A DNA stretch of 28,390 nt from an uncultured Anaerolineaceae bacterium (GCA_937967805.1 CALBTC010000099.1:1-28390); one strand, 5' to 3'; shown: positions 7,891-15,174, counted from the stretch's first letter. The notes: generated by a model from the letters alone, not told the origin. Translations and numbers: made by a program.

Positions 7891-7962
7891 CTTGTCATTC
7901 CCGCGAAAGCGGGAATCCATATTCATGACGGCTTGTGGATGCCCGCCTGCGCGGGCATGACA
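7891..7962. repeat. GTCATTCCCGC repeat with two hairpins
   Basis: ATTCCCGC-GAAA-GCGGGAAT (7897-7916) and ATGCCCGC-CTGC-GCGGGCAT (7939-7958) are two perfect 8-bp hairpins within outer GTCAT/ATGAC ends. It belongs to the widespread GTCATTCCCGC type of bacterial interspersed repeat and lies between lysS and lysT. It relates to the GTCATTCCG element at 3115-3191. Confidence 0.8.
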
Positions 7963-8015
7963 GGAAAAGTAGTTTTAGAATTGGCGAAGCCTTATCTTTG
8001 CGGAGCTCCGGAATC

Positions 8016-9158
8016 CTAACTCGGCACCGGCTGACGCTCGGCCGCTTCATACAGATAACGGTCCACATCATCGAGGGTGATACGGCCGTTATCTGCCATC
8101 CCCTTAATTTGCTCTGCCAACAGTTTTAACTGTGGTTTGTCTAATGCCAGCCCCAACTGGTCTGCCCGGCTTTTCACCGCATTCCAGCCCGTCAGCCGGT
8201 GGGCCACATGCACATACCGCGTCAGGCCAAAATCCTCAGGATTCAAAATCTCATAGGTGCTGGGATTGTTCAGCACCGCCTTAGCATGAATGCCAGCCTT
8301 GTGCGTGAAGCTGGCAAAGCCGGTGATGTAATTGTTAAACGGAATATCCACCTGCACCAGCCGCGCCACCATCTGGTCCAGATTGCGAATCAGGGGCAGA
8401 TTGTACTTTTTCACCAGCGCCGGGTCAGTGGCATAGAGCCGGGCCACCAGCCCACCCAACGGCGTGATGCCGTTTCGCTCGCCAATGCCCAGAATGCTGG
8501 TATCTATATGTGTCGCACCTGCCTCCAGCGCGGCGTGCGCGTTGGCAATGGCGCAGCCCGAATCGTTGTGGCCATGAAATTCAATATCGCAGCTGATATA
8601 TTGCCGCAGGGTGGACACGATCTCCTGGATTTGGCGCGGCGTGCCCACGCCCACTGTGTCTGCCACGCCTACTCGATTTACCCCCAGCGCATCGACTGCC
8701 TTGTAAATCTGCAAAATGTCCTCAAAATCGCTGCGCAGACTGTCCTCGGTGCTGAAGCGGGTTTCCACATTCTGGCTTAGCAAATAAGCCACCACTTCCT
8801 GCGCTAAGTCCAGAATTTGTTCGATGCTCATGCCGTGGCTGAACTCACGCAGAAATGAGGAGGTGCCAATGACCACGTCCACGCCATCGACGCCGCAATC
8901 CACGGCCCGTTTGGCGTCTTCCAGATTGCAGCGGGTGTGTGTCAGAATGCGTGCGTTCAGCCCTAGCCGGGCGATGGTGGCGCAATCTTTGGCGCTTTGC
9001 GGCGAGGCCAGCGGTGATGTCAACTCCAGATATTCCACGCCAAACGCATCCAGCAGCGTGGCAATTTGAATTTTTTCCTCAATGCTAAAAAACGCGTTGA
9101 CAAACTGCTCACCCTCACGCAAGGTAGATTCAATAATCGAAAAATTTTGTATGCTCAT
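8016..9158 (-). CDS. lysS: Homocitrate synthase
   Basis: It condenses 2-oxoglutarate with acetyl-CoA to homocitrate, the entry step of the aminoadipate route, and is the expected target of lysine feedback. The 380 residues match the Thermus-type enzyme along their length: STLREGEQF (11-19, catalytic Arg14), [37 protein letters not shown], metal-binding [15 protein letters not shown] (His195, His197), [13 protein letters not shown], and [21 protein letters not shown] near the lid. I set the start at the ATG at 9158, preceded by GGAGAAG. The longer in-frame version to 9236 adds 26 residues that translate an interspersed inverted repeat. Isopropylmalate or citramalate synthase are less likely given the shorter length and close likeness to homocitrate synthase. 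Confidence 0.88.
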   Translation of the reverse strand: MSIQNFSIIESTLREGEQFVNAFFSIEEKIQIATLLDAFGVEYLELTSPLASPQSAKDCATIARLGLNARILTHTRCNLEDAKRAVDCGVDGVDVVIGTSSFLREFSHGMSIEQILDLAQEVVAYLLSQNVETRFSTEDSLRSDFEDILQIYKAVDALGVNRVGVADTVGVGTPRQIQEIVSTLRQYISCDIEFHGHNDSGCAIANAHAALEAGATHIDTSILGIGERNGITPLGGLVARLYATDPALVKKYNLPLIRNLDQMVARLVQVDIPFNNYITGFASFTHKAGIHAKAVLNNPSTYEILNPEDFGLTRYVHVAHRLTGWNAVKSRADQLGLALDKPQLKLLAEQIKGMADNGRITLDDVDRYLYEAAERQPVPS

Positions 9159-9194
9159 ATTTCTTCTCCGCGAAACGGATTCACCCTTACATGT

Positions 9195-9288
9195 GTCATT
9201 TCGACCAACGGGAGAAATCTTTCTACTTCGCGTCAAATCGTTATTTGACGCTCTAAAGATTTCTCGTCAAAAAGCGGCTCTAAATGAC
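9195..9288. repeat. GTCATTTCGA nested inverted repeat between lysJK and lysS
   Basis: Outer GTCATTT (9195-9201) pairs with AAATGAC (9282-9288), then GAGAAATCTT (9212-9221) with AAGATTTCTC (9256-9265), and the core GCGTCAAAT-CGTT-ATTTGACGC (9230-9251) is a perfect 9-bp hairpin. It fills most of the lysJK-lysS gap and is a third variant of the GTCATT... element. Confidence 0.75.
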
Positions 9289-9305
9289 AATTGTGAGTTG
9301 TTGCG

Positions 9306-11630
9306 TTAGGCAAGGTTGGTTAGCACTGTTTGTAATATCTCAATTGCCTCCAAATATTCCTCAATGATGATGTGTTCGTTGGGCGTGTGATCCAGCGAAC
9401 TATCGCCCGGCCCGTAGGCGACGATGGGGCAGTTCCAGATGGGTGCCACCACGTTCATGTCTGACGTGCCGGTTTTGAGCTTGTAGCTGGGCACGCTGCC
9501 CGCCTGTCGAATAGCTCGATTGAACGCCTGGGCCAGTGGATTGGTGCGTTTGCTTTGCACGGCCGTTTCATGACCATAAGTTCGAATCTTACCCGCTTTC
9601 CCGGCAGCTTGCCGCAGCCAGGTCTCAAACTCGTCCACGTCAAAATCGGGCGGCAGGCGAATTCCCAGCTTCATCTCCAGGCGGTTTTCCAGCCCGTCAC
9701 TGCCGGTGTGCAGCTCTCGAACAGAGGGCAGCAATTGGTCAAACAGGCGCGATTTGTCGGCGTTGAATTGGGCAATGAAGGCTTGCAGATCACTGTACCA
9801 GGCGAGGCCAAGTTCGGCCGCACTGCTTTCGGCTCCGGCCGTGTGTGCCATTGGCCGGGTAAAGCAGGCGTCGATGAGCAGCCGTCCTTTGTAGCCCAGC
9901 GTAATGCCATTCCAGCCGCTGGGTTCACCGATGATACACAGGTCTGGCTGTAGCTGGCCGGCCACGTGTCGCGCTCCTTTGGACGTTGCCGCCTCTTCCT
10001 CCACTGCACCCACGACGGAAAGCCGGGTGCCGGGTGGCAAATCTGTGCGAGCGGCAGCGGCGACAAACGTGGCCAGCGGTCCTTTGGCATCGACAGTGCC
10101 ACGGCCGTACAGCCTGCCATCTTCCTGCCGCACGGGAATCTCGCCGGGGACGGTGTCCATGTGCCCTAGCAGCACAATCTCCCGCGTGATTTGCCCGTTG
10201 GCACCTGGGCAGATGCGTTCACCGACGGCGTTGCCAGCTTCATCCACCTGGGCGGTAAAGCCGGATTGGTTCATTTGCGACACGAGGAAGTGGGCAACGG
10301 CCGTTTCCTGCCCGGACAAACTTGGCATTTCCACCAGCCGCTGCAAAAATTGAACGGCACCCTCATCGCTGTTGAGCGGGAATGATTGATCCGATGCTGC
10401 GGCCGGTCTCCAGCTCGCGCCGACTGGCGGCACGGCGAGGACGCCGGCCGCAGCAGGAGATGGCCTTGTGTTTTCTGACAGCACGTGCGCCAGCGCGGCG
10501 GCCACGCGATTCAGCTCTTCGGCGGTGATGGTGAGGGGGGGCAGCAGGCGGATGACGGTGCTGCCGGCTGTCAGGGCGATGATGCCCTCGTTCATTAATG
10601 CTTGCACAAAGGGCATGGCCCGCTGGCGCAGCTCAATGCCGATCATCAGCCCCAGGCCGCGCACCTCGCGCACCAGCGGAAGGTCCATCGCCTCGATTTG
10701 TTGGCGGAACTGTTCTCCCAACGCAGCAGCGCGTGTTACCAGGTCAGTTTGATGAAAGATGTCTATAACGGCCGTTCCCGCCGCGCAAACCAACGGATTC
10801 CCGCCAAACGTGGAACCGTGCAGCCCCGGCGCTAAATTTTGCACCCGGGGACCAAGCCCCACGGCGCCCATCGGCAGCCCGCCGGCCATCGCTTTGCCCA
10901 GGCAGATGAGGTCGGGCACAAGGTCGTAATGCTCACAGGCGAAGAAGCGTCCGGTACGGCCATAGCCCGTCTGCACCTCGTCAATAATCAGCAGCGCGCC
11001 CCGCTCATGGCAGAGGCGGTGGGCTTCGCGGAAGAATGCCGGGTCGGCCAGCCGCACGCCGCCTTCGCCCTGGACAACTTCTAAAATGACAGCGGCCGTT
11101 TCCTCCGTAATGGCCTCATCCAGCCGCTCGCTGTTGCCAAAGGGGACGTGGCTGAAATGGCTAACCAGCGGTTCAAATGGCTGGCGATACTCGTTTTTAT
11201 GCGTAGCAGAAAGAGCCCCCAGGGTACGGCCGTGGAAGCCACGCATCGCCGCCACAATGCCGGGGCGACCGGTGCTGAGGCGGGCAAATTTAATGGCCGC
11301 TTCCACCGCTTCCGTGCCGGAGTTGCACAGGTAGATACGGTTCAAGTCGCCGGGTAGGGCGGCGGCCAGTCGCGCCTGAAATTGAGCGCGCCGGTCGTTG
11401 TAGAACATTTCCTGACAGGTGATGAGCTGGTTGGCCTGGGCCGTAATTGCGGCCACTAACTGCGGATGACAGTGGCCAACGTTGGCTACGCCAATGCCGG
11501 CAGCACAATCGAGGTAAGAACGGCCGTTTTCATCCCAAACCGTCGTGCCTTCGCCGCGCACAATGGCGACTGGCCGCCTGGCGTAGACGCCACTGCCAAA
11601 CCGCTCTTCTTGCTGAATGATGTCGCTCAT
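9306..11630 (-). CDS. LysJ-LysK fusion: LysW-aminoadipate semialdehyde aminotransferase plus LysW-lysine hydrolase
   Basis: One 774-residue chain carries the last two steps of LysW-dependent lysine synthesis. Residues about 1-385 are a class III PLP aminotransferase (LysJ/ArgD type): [44 protein letters not shown] (Asp217), CLGKAMAGG (Lys246) and GSTFGGNPL. Residues about 421-774 are an M20-family deacylase (LysK type): [10 protein letters not shown] (His490, Asp492), GTVDAKGP (Asp514), AVEEEA (Glu544/545), [19 protein letters not shown] and SLDHTPNEH (His748). Both halves keep their catalytic residues. The linker (about 386-420) is Ala/Pro-rich and is encoded by an interspersed repeat with inverted arms. 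Elsewhere the two are separate proteins, as far as I know. The ATG overlaps the lysZ stop by 4 bases. Joined activities could pass the LysW-bound intermediate directly. Confidence 0.88.
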   Translation of the reverse strand: MSDIIQQEERFGSGVYARRPVAIVRGEGTTVWDENGRSYLDCAAGIGVANVGHCHPQLVAAITAQANQLITCQEMFYNDRRAQFQARLAAALPGDLNRIYLCNSGTEAVEAAIKFARLSTGRPGIVAAMRGFHGRTLGALSATHKNEYRQPFEPLVSHFSHVPFGNSERLDEAITEETAAVILEVVQGEGGVRLADPAFFREAHRLCHERGALLIIDEVQTGYGRTGRFFACEHYDLVPDLICLGKAMAGGLPMGAVGLGPRVQNLAPGLHGSTFGGNPLVCAAGTAVIDIFHQTDLVTRAAALGEQFRQQIEAMDLPLVREVRGLGLMIGIELRQRAMPFVQALMNEGIIALTAGSTVIRLLPPLTITAEELNRVAAALAHVLSENTRPSPAAAGVLAVPPVGASWRPAAASDQSFPLNSDEGAVQFLQRLVEMPSLSGQETAVAHFLVSQMNQSGFTAQVDEAGNAVGERICPGANGQITREIVLLGHMDTVPGEIPVRQEDGRLYGRGTVDAKGPLATFVAAAARTDLPPGTRLSVVGAVEEEAATSKGARHVAGQLQPDLCIIGEPSGWNGITLGYKGRLLIDACFTRPMAHTAGAESSAAELGLAWYSDLQAFIAQFNADKSRLFDQLLPSVRELHTGSDGLENRLEMKLGIRLPPDFDVDEFETWLRQAAGKAGKIRTYGHETAVQSKRTNPLAQAFNRAIRQAGSVPSYKLKTGTSDMNVVAPIWNCPIVAYGPGDSSLDHTPNEHIIIEEYLEAIEILQTVLTNLA
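10395..10455. repeat. Interspersed repeat with 12-bp inverted arms forming the LysJ-LysK linker
   Basis: TGCTGCGGCCGG (10395-10406) and CCGGCCGCAGCA (10444-10455) are perfect inverted arms around 37 bases. The part TGGCGGCACGGCGAGGACGC is repeated nearly exactly at 26385-26413 in another gene (GGTGGCACGGCGGGGACGCC). On the coding strand it reads as the linker [20 protein letters not shown]. Confidence 0.75.
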
Positions 11631-12457
11631 GAAGCCACCTCTGGCTGCGGCTGGGTGATGACCGTGCCCTGGCCGTCCAGCGCGCGCAAAATGGGTTGAT
11701 TGCCCCGCGCATCTCCCAGCACCACGCGGCTGACGCCTTGAGCCAGCGCCTCCTGTGCCCCTAATAATTTCATGCGCATCCGCCCCTGAGCGTGTTCCTC
11801 AGCCACCTGGTCAATCTGGTCGGCGTTGAGTTGGGGGATCAGGCTGCTCTCGTCGGGGAAGTGGCGCAGGACGCCGGGTACGTTGGAAAGGATAAGCAGT
11901 TCCTCGGCGCGGAAGGCGGCGGCGGTGGCTGCGGCGGCCCGGTCGCCATCAACGTTGATCGCTTCACCATCGAAGCTGATGGCCGGTGGGGTCAGCACCG
12001 GCAGGTAACCGGCATCGAGCAAAGTTTGCAAAAACGGACGGTTGACCTGGGTGACGTTGCCGGTGAAGTTGTTGCGAATGAGGCGGATACGGCCGTCTAC
12101 CACCACCTTAATCACTTTTTTGCGCGGACCCTGCCAGATACGGCCGTCAATCCCCGACAGGCCAACCGCGTTGATGCCGCGCCTTTGCAGTCGCTCCACC
12201 AGCGTTTTGTTGATCTGGCCGCAGTAGACCATCTGAAAAATTTCCAGCGCGGCCCGGTCGGTCAAACGACTGGTGTAGCCGGAGGGGGAGGTGACAAACT
12301 GCGGCGGATGCCCCAGCGCCTCGGCCACCTGGTTGGTGCGGTGCGAGCCGCCGTGGATGAATATAAGCTGCTGTCCTTCTTGCCACAGTTGGGCGATGTC
12401 GTCACAAACGGCGTCGTAGTTGATGCCCTCGCCGCCGCCAACTTTAATAACAATCAT
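11627..12457 (-). CDS. lysZ: LysW-aminoadipate kinase
   Basis: This amino-acid-kinase-fold enzyme (ArgB-like) phosphorylates the side-chain carboxylate of aminoadipate bound to LysW. The 276 residues show the N-terminal [64 protein letters not shown] and [21 protein letters not shown]. The absence of N-acetylglutamate-specific context and the LysW neighbour support LysZ. ATG at 12457, preceded by AGGAG at a short spacing. It overlaps lysJK by 4 bases (ATGA at 11627-11630). The gap to lysY upstream holds a dyad repeat. Confidence 0.87.
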   Translation of the reverse strand: MIVIKVGGGEGINYDAVCDDIAQLWQEGQQLIFIHGGSHRTNQVAEALGHPPQFVTSPSGYTSRLTDRAALEIFQMVYCGQINKTLVERLQRRGINAVGLSGIDGRIWQGPRKKVIKVVVDGRIRLIRNNFTGNVTQVNRPFLQTLLDAGYLPVLTPPAISFDGEAINVDGDRAAAATAAAFRAEELLILSNVPGVLRHFPDESSLIPQLNADQIDQVAEEHAQGRMRMKLLGAQEALAQGVSRVVLGDARGNQPILRALDGQGTVITQPQPEVAS

Positions 12458-12483
12458 AGTAGTTCTCCTAAAATGTATCCGCA

Positions 12484-12520
12484 GATTCCGCAGATTAAAA
12501 GAAATAAAATCTGCGGAATC
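12484..12520. repeat. ATCTGCGGAATC dyad between lysY and lysZ
   Basis: GATTCCGCAGATT (12484-12496) and AATCTGCGGAATC (12508-12520) are perfect 13-bp inverted arms with an 11-base A-rich loop. Further ATCTGTGG-like words follow to 12534. It is related to the ATCTGCG iterations at 6607-6634. There is no strong U tract on the - strand transcript, so it is probably a repeat rather than a terminator. Confidence 0.7.
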
Positions 12521-12538
12521 TTTGTAATCTGTGGTTTC

Positions 12539-13567
12539 TTAGATTGGATGGAGGCCGGTGAAGGTGAGGCCGGTGGTTTCGGGATAATCCAGCATCACGT
12601 TCATGGCTTGAACGGCCGTTCCTGCCGCACCCTTCATCAAGTTGTCAATGGCGCTCATCACCACCAGCCGCCCGCTGCGTTCATCTTTGGCAAAGCCAAT
12701 GTCGCAAAAGTTGCTGCCGGCCAGGATTTTCGGTTCCGGATAGCGGTAGATGCCTTTGCGCTCCTTCACGATACGCACAAACGGCTCGCTGCCGTACAGT
12801 TCGCGGTAAAGTTGCCATACTTCTTTTTCGGTTAAATCCTGGTTCAAAAAGAGATGGGCCGTACACAAAACGCCGCGCACCAGCTCAACGGCCGTTGCCG
12901 AAAAGTGCAGGTCGAATGTGCCTAACGCCTGAATCATCTCCGCCTGGTGGCGGTGGCCGGTGGGGGCAAAGGAGCGCAGCGCGCCGCTCCGTTCCGGATG
13001 GTGGCTGGCGGCGCTGAAGCTGTTGCCGCCTTCAGAGGAACCCACTTTAACCTCGATGACTGCCTGTTTGATGAGCCCGTGTCGGGCGAGCGGGGCCAGG
13101 GCCAGATTGACGGCCGTAGCGTTGCAGCCTACGCCACTGACGTAGTTTTCTTCGCGTAGCGAGCTTCTGTGTATTTCTGGCAACCCATAGATAAATTTGC
13201 TAAGCCATTCAGGGGCGGGGTGGGAACGGCCGTACCATTCCTCGTATAAAGCGGGGTCATTCAGGCGGAAATCGGCCGACAGGTCGATGATGCGCTCTGC
13301 AAGCGTGGCAAACTGGTTGATCTGCTCCGCAGCACGGCCGTGAGGCAGCGCCAGAAAGAGCAGATCGCATGGCTCAAGTTCCTCGATTGGGCTGAATTTG
13401 AGCCGGGTGGCCCCGCGCAAATTGGGGTGGATGCCGTGGATGTAGCTGCCCGCGTGCCGCTGCGAAGTAACCTGCTGCACTTTGACTTGCGGATGCCCCA
13501 GCAGCAGCCGCAGCAGTTCGCCGCCCACGTAGCCGGAACCGCCCACGATGGATACGTTGATGCTCAT
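12539..13567 (-). CDS. lysY: LysW-aminoadipate semialdehyde dehydrogenase (LysW-aminoadipyl phosphate reductase)
   Basis: It reduces the LysW-bound acyl phosphate made by LysZ to the semialdehyde with NADPH. The 342 residues are ArgC-like: the nucleotide fold [56 protein letters not shown], catalytic Cys148 in [24 protein letters not shown] with the catalytic His, and [15 protein letters not shown] near the end. Length is normal for the family. The start ATG at 13567 overlaps the lysX stop by 4 bases (ATGA), so the two are likely translationally coupled. The LysW/LysX neighbours favour LysY over ArgC, though LysY may be bifunctional in some bacteria. Confidence 0.87.
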   Translation of the reverse strand: MSINVSIVGGSGYVGGELLRLLLGHPQVKVQQVTSQRHAGSYIHGIHPNLRGATRLKFSPIEELEPCDLLFLALPHGRAAEQINQFATLAERIIDLSADFRLNDPALYEEWYGRSHPAPEWLSKFIYGLPEIHRSSLREENYVSGVGCNATAVNLALAPLARHGLIKQAVIEVKVGSSEGGNSFSAASHHPERSGALRSFAPTGHRHQAEMIQALGTFDLHFSATAVELVRGVLCTAHLFLNQDLTEKEVWQLYRELYGSEPFVRIVKERKGIYRYPEPKILAGSNFCDIGFAKDERSGRLVVMSAIDNLMKGAAGTAVQAMNVMLDYPETTGLTFTGLHPI

Positions 13568-14460
13568 TGGGCGGCTCCGTTGGGAACGGCCGTGACCGCT
13601 GGTTGCTCACCCCTTCTTTCACCCACCTGCACAACGTAATCAACGATTCGCGCCGGAATATCCACACCGGTTGGTTCGATGCTGTTGCGGAACTCCATCG
13701 TGTAGTTGACTTCATTGACCAGGAGACGGCCGTCTGTATCTTCCAGCAAATCCACCGCCACCACACCGCCGCCAACTGCCTGCGCAGCTGCCTGCGACAG
13801 GCGATCCAGCTCTGGCGTGATGGGGCAATTTTCGGCCGTGCCGCCCCGGGCCGTGTTGGTAATCCAGTGGGACGAATGGCGGGTGATGGCGCAAATCGTT
13901 TCGTTCCCCACTACAAAGCTGCGGATGTCCCGGTCTGGCTTGGCGATGTATTCCTGAATGTAGAAGATGGAGTGTTGGTAGGTGCCGAGGGTGCTTTTGT
14001 GTTCCAGAATGGCTTCGGCTGCTTCGCGATCATTCAGTTTGGCCAGTAATCGACCCCAGGAACCCACCGCCGGTTTGAGGACAACCGGGTAGCCCATCGC
14101 TTCAATGGCCTCCAGGGCGGCTTCGGGCGTGGTGGCAATCTGCACGCGGGGTGATGGCACGCCGGCAGCCACCAGGGCCAGCGAGGTCTCCAGCTTGCTG
14201 CCGCAGATTTGGGCCACGTGGGCGTTGTTGATGCAGGGGATGCCCCACGCGTCCAAAATTTGCAGCGCTGCCTGGGCTCGTGAGTGGCTGACGCACCGTT
14301 CCAGGATTACATCGAACTGCTGCCAGGGAGACGGCCGTTCCAGATCAAACAGTGCCTCGCGCACGTCAATCATCTCGTAAGCCACCCCACGTGCTTCCAG
14401 CGCCTGTACGATGAGTTTTTCTTCCAGACGAATTCGTGAAAATAAAATACCAACGCGCAT
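13564..14460 (-). CDS. lysX: LysW-aminoadipate ligase (RimK/ATP-grasp family)
   Basis: It uses ATP to join the amino group of alpha-aminoadipate to the gamma-carboxyl of the C-terminal Glu of LysW, protecting it for the following steps. The 298 residues form an ATP-grasp protein: [20 protein letters not shown] (125-142), [30 protein letters not shown] (198-213) and the metal site [15 protein letters not shown] (Asn249, Glu250, Asn252). The NTARGG stretch is as I recall it in Thermus LysX. It starts at 14460, only three bases after the lysW stop, and overlaps lysY. ArgX, which handles glutamate, is the alternative; the homocitrate-pathway genes in the same operon speak for aminoadipate, but dual specificity cannot be excluded. 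Confidence 0.88.
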   Translation of the reverse strand: MRVGILFSRIRLEEKLIVQALEARGVAYEMIDVREALFDLERPSPWQQFDVILERCVSHSRAQAALQILDAWGIPCINNAHVAQICGSKLETSLALVAAGVPSPRVQIATTPEAALEAIEAMGYPVVLKPAVGSWGRLLAKLNDREAAEAILEHKSTLGTYQHSIFYIQEYIAKPDRDIRSFVVGNETICAITRHSSHWITNTARGGTAENCPITPELDRLSQAAAQAVGGGVVAVDLLEDTDGRLLVNEVNYTMEFRNSIEPTGVDIPARIVDYVVQVGERRGEQPAVTAVPNGAAQ

Positions 14461-14463
14461 CGG

Positions 14464-14634
14464 TTATTCCCCCCAATCCTCTTCAACTTCCGGCGCAAGC
14501 GCCAGCGTGAGGGGATCCGTATTCACCACTTCCAACTCTGCGCCACATTCGGGACATTCCACAATTTCGCCAATCATCACATCGTCGGCGATTTCCACTT
14601 CACCAGCACATTCCACACAATTGACAGTTTCCAT
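14464..14634 (-). CDS. lysW: Amino-group carrier protein LysW
   Basis: This 56-residue acidic carrier holds aminoadipate on its C-terminal Glu throughout the lower lysine pathway. The sequence begins [14 protein letters not shown] and has a second zinc pair in [11 protein letters not shown], giving CxxC-x20ish-CxxC zinc ligands. It ends exactly in the diagnostic motif EDWGE. The ATG at 14634 has a strong GGAGG (14644-14648) nine bases upstream, consistent with the high expression a carrier needs. It is the first structural gene of the operon, lying behind two attenuators, with lysX three bases downstream. Confidence 0.93.
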   Translation of the reverse strand: METVNCVECAGEVEIADDVMIGEIVECPECGAELEVVNTDPLTLALAPEVEEDWGE

Positions 14635-14677
14635 GATTTAAAACCTCCATTTGGTTTGAAAATAAGTCAGCTTTTTC

Positions 14678-14710
14678 AGATTGGTCCAATCTCAAAGATT
14701 GGACCAATCT
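14678..14710. repeat. Pair of GATTGG-CCAATC palindromes upstream of lysW
   Basis: AGATTGGTCCAATCT (14678-14692) and AGATTGGACCAATCT (14696-14710) are two odd-centred palindromes, each other's reverse complement, three bases apart. They lie between terminator 2 and the lysW ribosome-binding site. They could be an interspersed repeat, a third hairpin in the leader, or a repressor operator. Confidence 0.6.
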
Positions 14711-14717
14711 TGCCAAA

Positions 14718-14756
14718 CAAAAAAGGCGGGCTCACCTATTTCTGGTAAGCCCGCCT
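14718..14756 (-). terminator. Attenuator terminator 2 of the lysine operon
   Basis: On the - strand AGGCGGGCT (14756-14748) pairs with AGCCCGCCT (14732-14724), with inner ACC/GGT pairs after one mismatch, followed by TTTTTTG. It lies right after the second lysine-rich leader peptide and before lysW. It is a strong intrinsic terminator in form. Confidence 0.85.
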
Positions 14757-14814
14757 GAAAAGACGTTTCTTGCGATTGATAAGCAGCAAGCAAGACTCAC
14801 CAGAAATAATCTGG
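14737..14814 (-). promoter_or_regulatory. Antiterminator and pause hairpin of attenuator 2
   Basis: The end of leader 2, UAUUUCUGGUGAG (14808-14796), is complementary over 13 positions (one G-U) to CUUACCAGAAAUA (14749-14737), which includes the 5' half of terminator 2. The same leader segment can instead pair with CCAGA just upstream (hairpin 14800-14814). This gives the classical 1:2, 2:3, 3:4 set of mutually exclusive hairpins. Confidence 0.75.
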
Positions 14815-14859
14815 CTGGTTCTTCTTGTTCTGCTTCTTGATGATGATTTGTTGGTTCAT
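14797..14859 (-). CDS. Lysine leader peptide 2
   Basis: This 20-residue frame reads MNQQIIIKKQNKKNQPDYFW and stops at TGA. Four of its codons, in two pairs (positions 8-9 and 12-13), are AAG lysine. It lies in the untranslated leader of the lysine operon between terminators 1 and 2. The final codons TAT TTC TGG and the stop form the antiterminator segment. A ribosome held at the lysine codons would leave that segment free; one reaching the stop would cover it. The nearest Shine-Dalgarno-like GGAGG is 14 bases before the ATG and lies in the 3' arm of another hairpin. A leader peptide is inferred from architecture; translation is not proven. Confidence 0.78.
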   Translation of the reverse strand: MNQQIIIKKQNKKNQPDYFW

Positions 14860-14871
14860 TTCGTTTATTTG

Positions 14872-14930
14872 AACCTCCCGCAGGGTTGTCACTTTTGAGG
14901 CTTGCGGTTGGGAGCCTGCGGGAGGTTTTT
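14872..14930. repeat. 13-bp hairpin between the two attenuators
   Basis: AACCTCCCGCAGG (14872-14884) pairs perfectly with CCTGCGGGAGGTT (14915-14927) across a 30-base loop. On the + strand it is followed by T's and would act as an antisense-direction terminator. On the lysine transcript its 3' arm contains the GGAGG that precedes leader 2, so folding could hide that site. It may also be a genomic repeat. Confidence 0.65.
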
Positions 14931-14940
14931 GATGGGCTGG

Positions 14941-14980
14941 AAAATAAAAAAGCGCCCCACCGGTCATCGGTGGGGCGCTT
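14941..14980 (-). terminator. Attenuator terminator 1 of the lysine operon
   Basis: On the - strand AAGCGCCCCACCG (14980-14968) pairs perfectly over 13 bp with CGGTGGGGCGCTT (14962-14950) around a five-base loop, and the transcript continues TTTTTATTTT. It follows the first lysine-rich leader peptide by about 25 bases. Confidence 0.9.
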
Positions 14981-15074
14981 GAAAAACTAATTCAGGCAAG
15001 CACAACTACCAGATGACGCTTGGGTCTCCGTTTTGCTTCTTTGCCTTCTTCAGGGTTAGGATTGTGCTTGAATT
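14975..15074 (-). promoter_or_regulatory. Competing hairpins of attenuator 1
   Basis: Segment 1, AAUUCAAGCACAA (15074-15062, inside leader 1 just before the lysine codons), pairs with segment 2, UUGUGCUUG (15005-14997, right after the leader stop). Segment 2 can instead pair with the start of the terminator, GUGCUUG with CAAGCGC (14981-14975, one G-U pair). Ribosome stalling at the AAG codons would cover segment 1 and free segment 2 as antiterminator. Confidence 0.7.
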
Positions 15075-15083
15075 TGTATTCAT
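15006..15083 (-). CDS. Lysine leader peptide 1
   Basis: This 25-residue frame begins MNTNSSTILTL, continues KKAKKQNGDPSVIW and stops at TAG. Residues 12, 13, 15 and 16 are lysines, all AAG. The ATG lies only eight bases after the -10 box, so the message is probably leaderless and the peptide is read from the very 5' end. The lysine codons sit in the loop between hairpin segments 1 and 2, and the stop codon adjoins segment 2, as expected for ribosome-controlled attenuation. It shares with leader 2 the KKxKK-type cluster, polar N-terminus and a final Trp before the stop, suggesting the two units arose by duplication or convergent need. Confidence 0.8.
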   Translation of the reverse strand: MNTNSSTILTLKKAKKQNGDPSVIW

Positions 15084-15091
15084 TGGGCGGC

Positions 15092-15120
15092 AGTGTAACA
15101 AAGGATGGTAGAGATGTCAA
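15092..15120 (-). promoter_or_regulatory. Promoter of the lysine operon
   Basis: TTGACA (15120-15115) and TACACT (15097-15092) are separated by exactly 17 bases, a near-consensus housekeeping sigma promoter. The expected transcription start is about 15085-15083, at or within two bases of the ATG of leader peptide 1. Confidence 0.8.
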
Positions 15121-15174
15121 CTACGAAAACCGCAATTTCATTTAGAAAAGCCAAAGGTCAGGCGTGGTTTTTGT

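Noticed and set aside
5045..9158. Annotation as leucine genes leuA, leuC, leuD, leuB
   Set aside because: The synthase resembles Thermus-type homocitrate synthase, and the genes sit in one operon with lysW, lysX, lysY, lysZ and lysJK. Leucine function as a side activity is not excluded.
9159..9236. N-terminal extension of homocitrate synthase
   Set aside because: The extra 26 residues translate an interspersed inverted repeat, the family homology starts at the ATG at 9158, and GGAGAAG precedes that ATG.
11792..12835. Long open frame on the + strand (347 codons)
   Set aside because: It runs antisense across parts of lysZ and lysY, both of which have clear family motifs on the - strand. Its product has no recognisable domain, so it is a shadow.
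11627..14634. LysW/X/Y/Z as an arginine (ArgX-type) cluster
   Set aside because: Homocitrate-pathway genes in the same operon and lysine-codon leader peptides point to lysine. A second role in arginine cannot be ruled out.
14441..14634. Open frame on the + strand through lysW
   Set aside because: The - strand frame gives a complete LysW with two CxxC pairs and the EDWGE end, so the + strand frame is a shadow.
14640..15120. Lysine (L-box) riboswitch upstream of lysW
   Set aside because: The region is explained by two peptide frames with terminators. I see no conserved L-box core arrangement, and the distance between promoter and terminator 1 is too short for one.
15121..15155. Six-codon frame MKLRFS upstream of the lysine promoter
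   Set aside because: It lies upstream of the promoter, has no ribosome-binding site and no lysine run; chance is the simplest reading.
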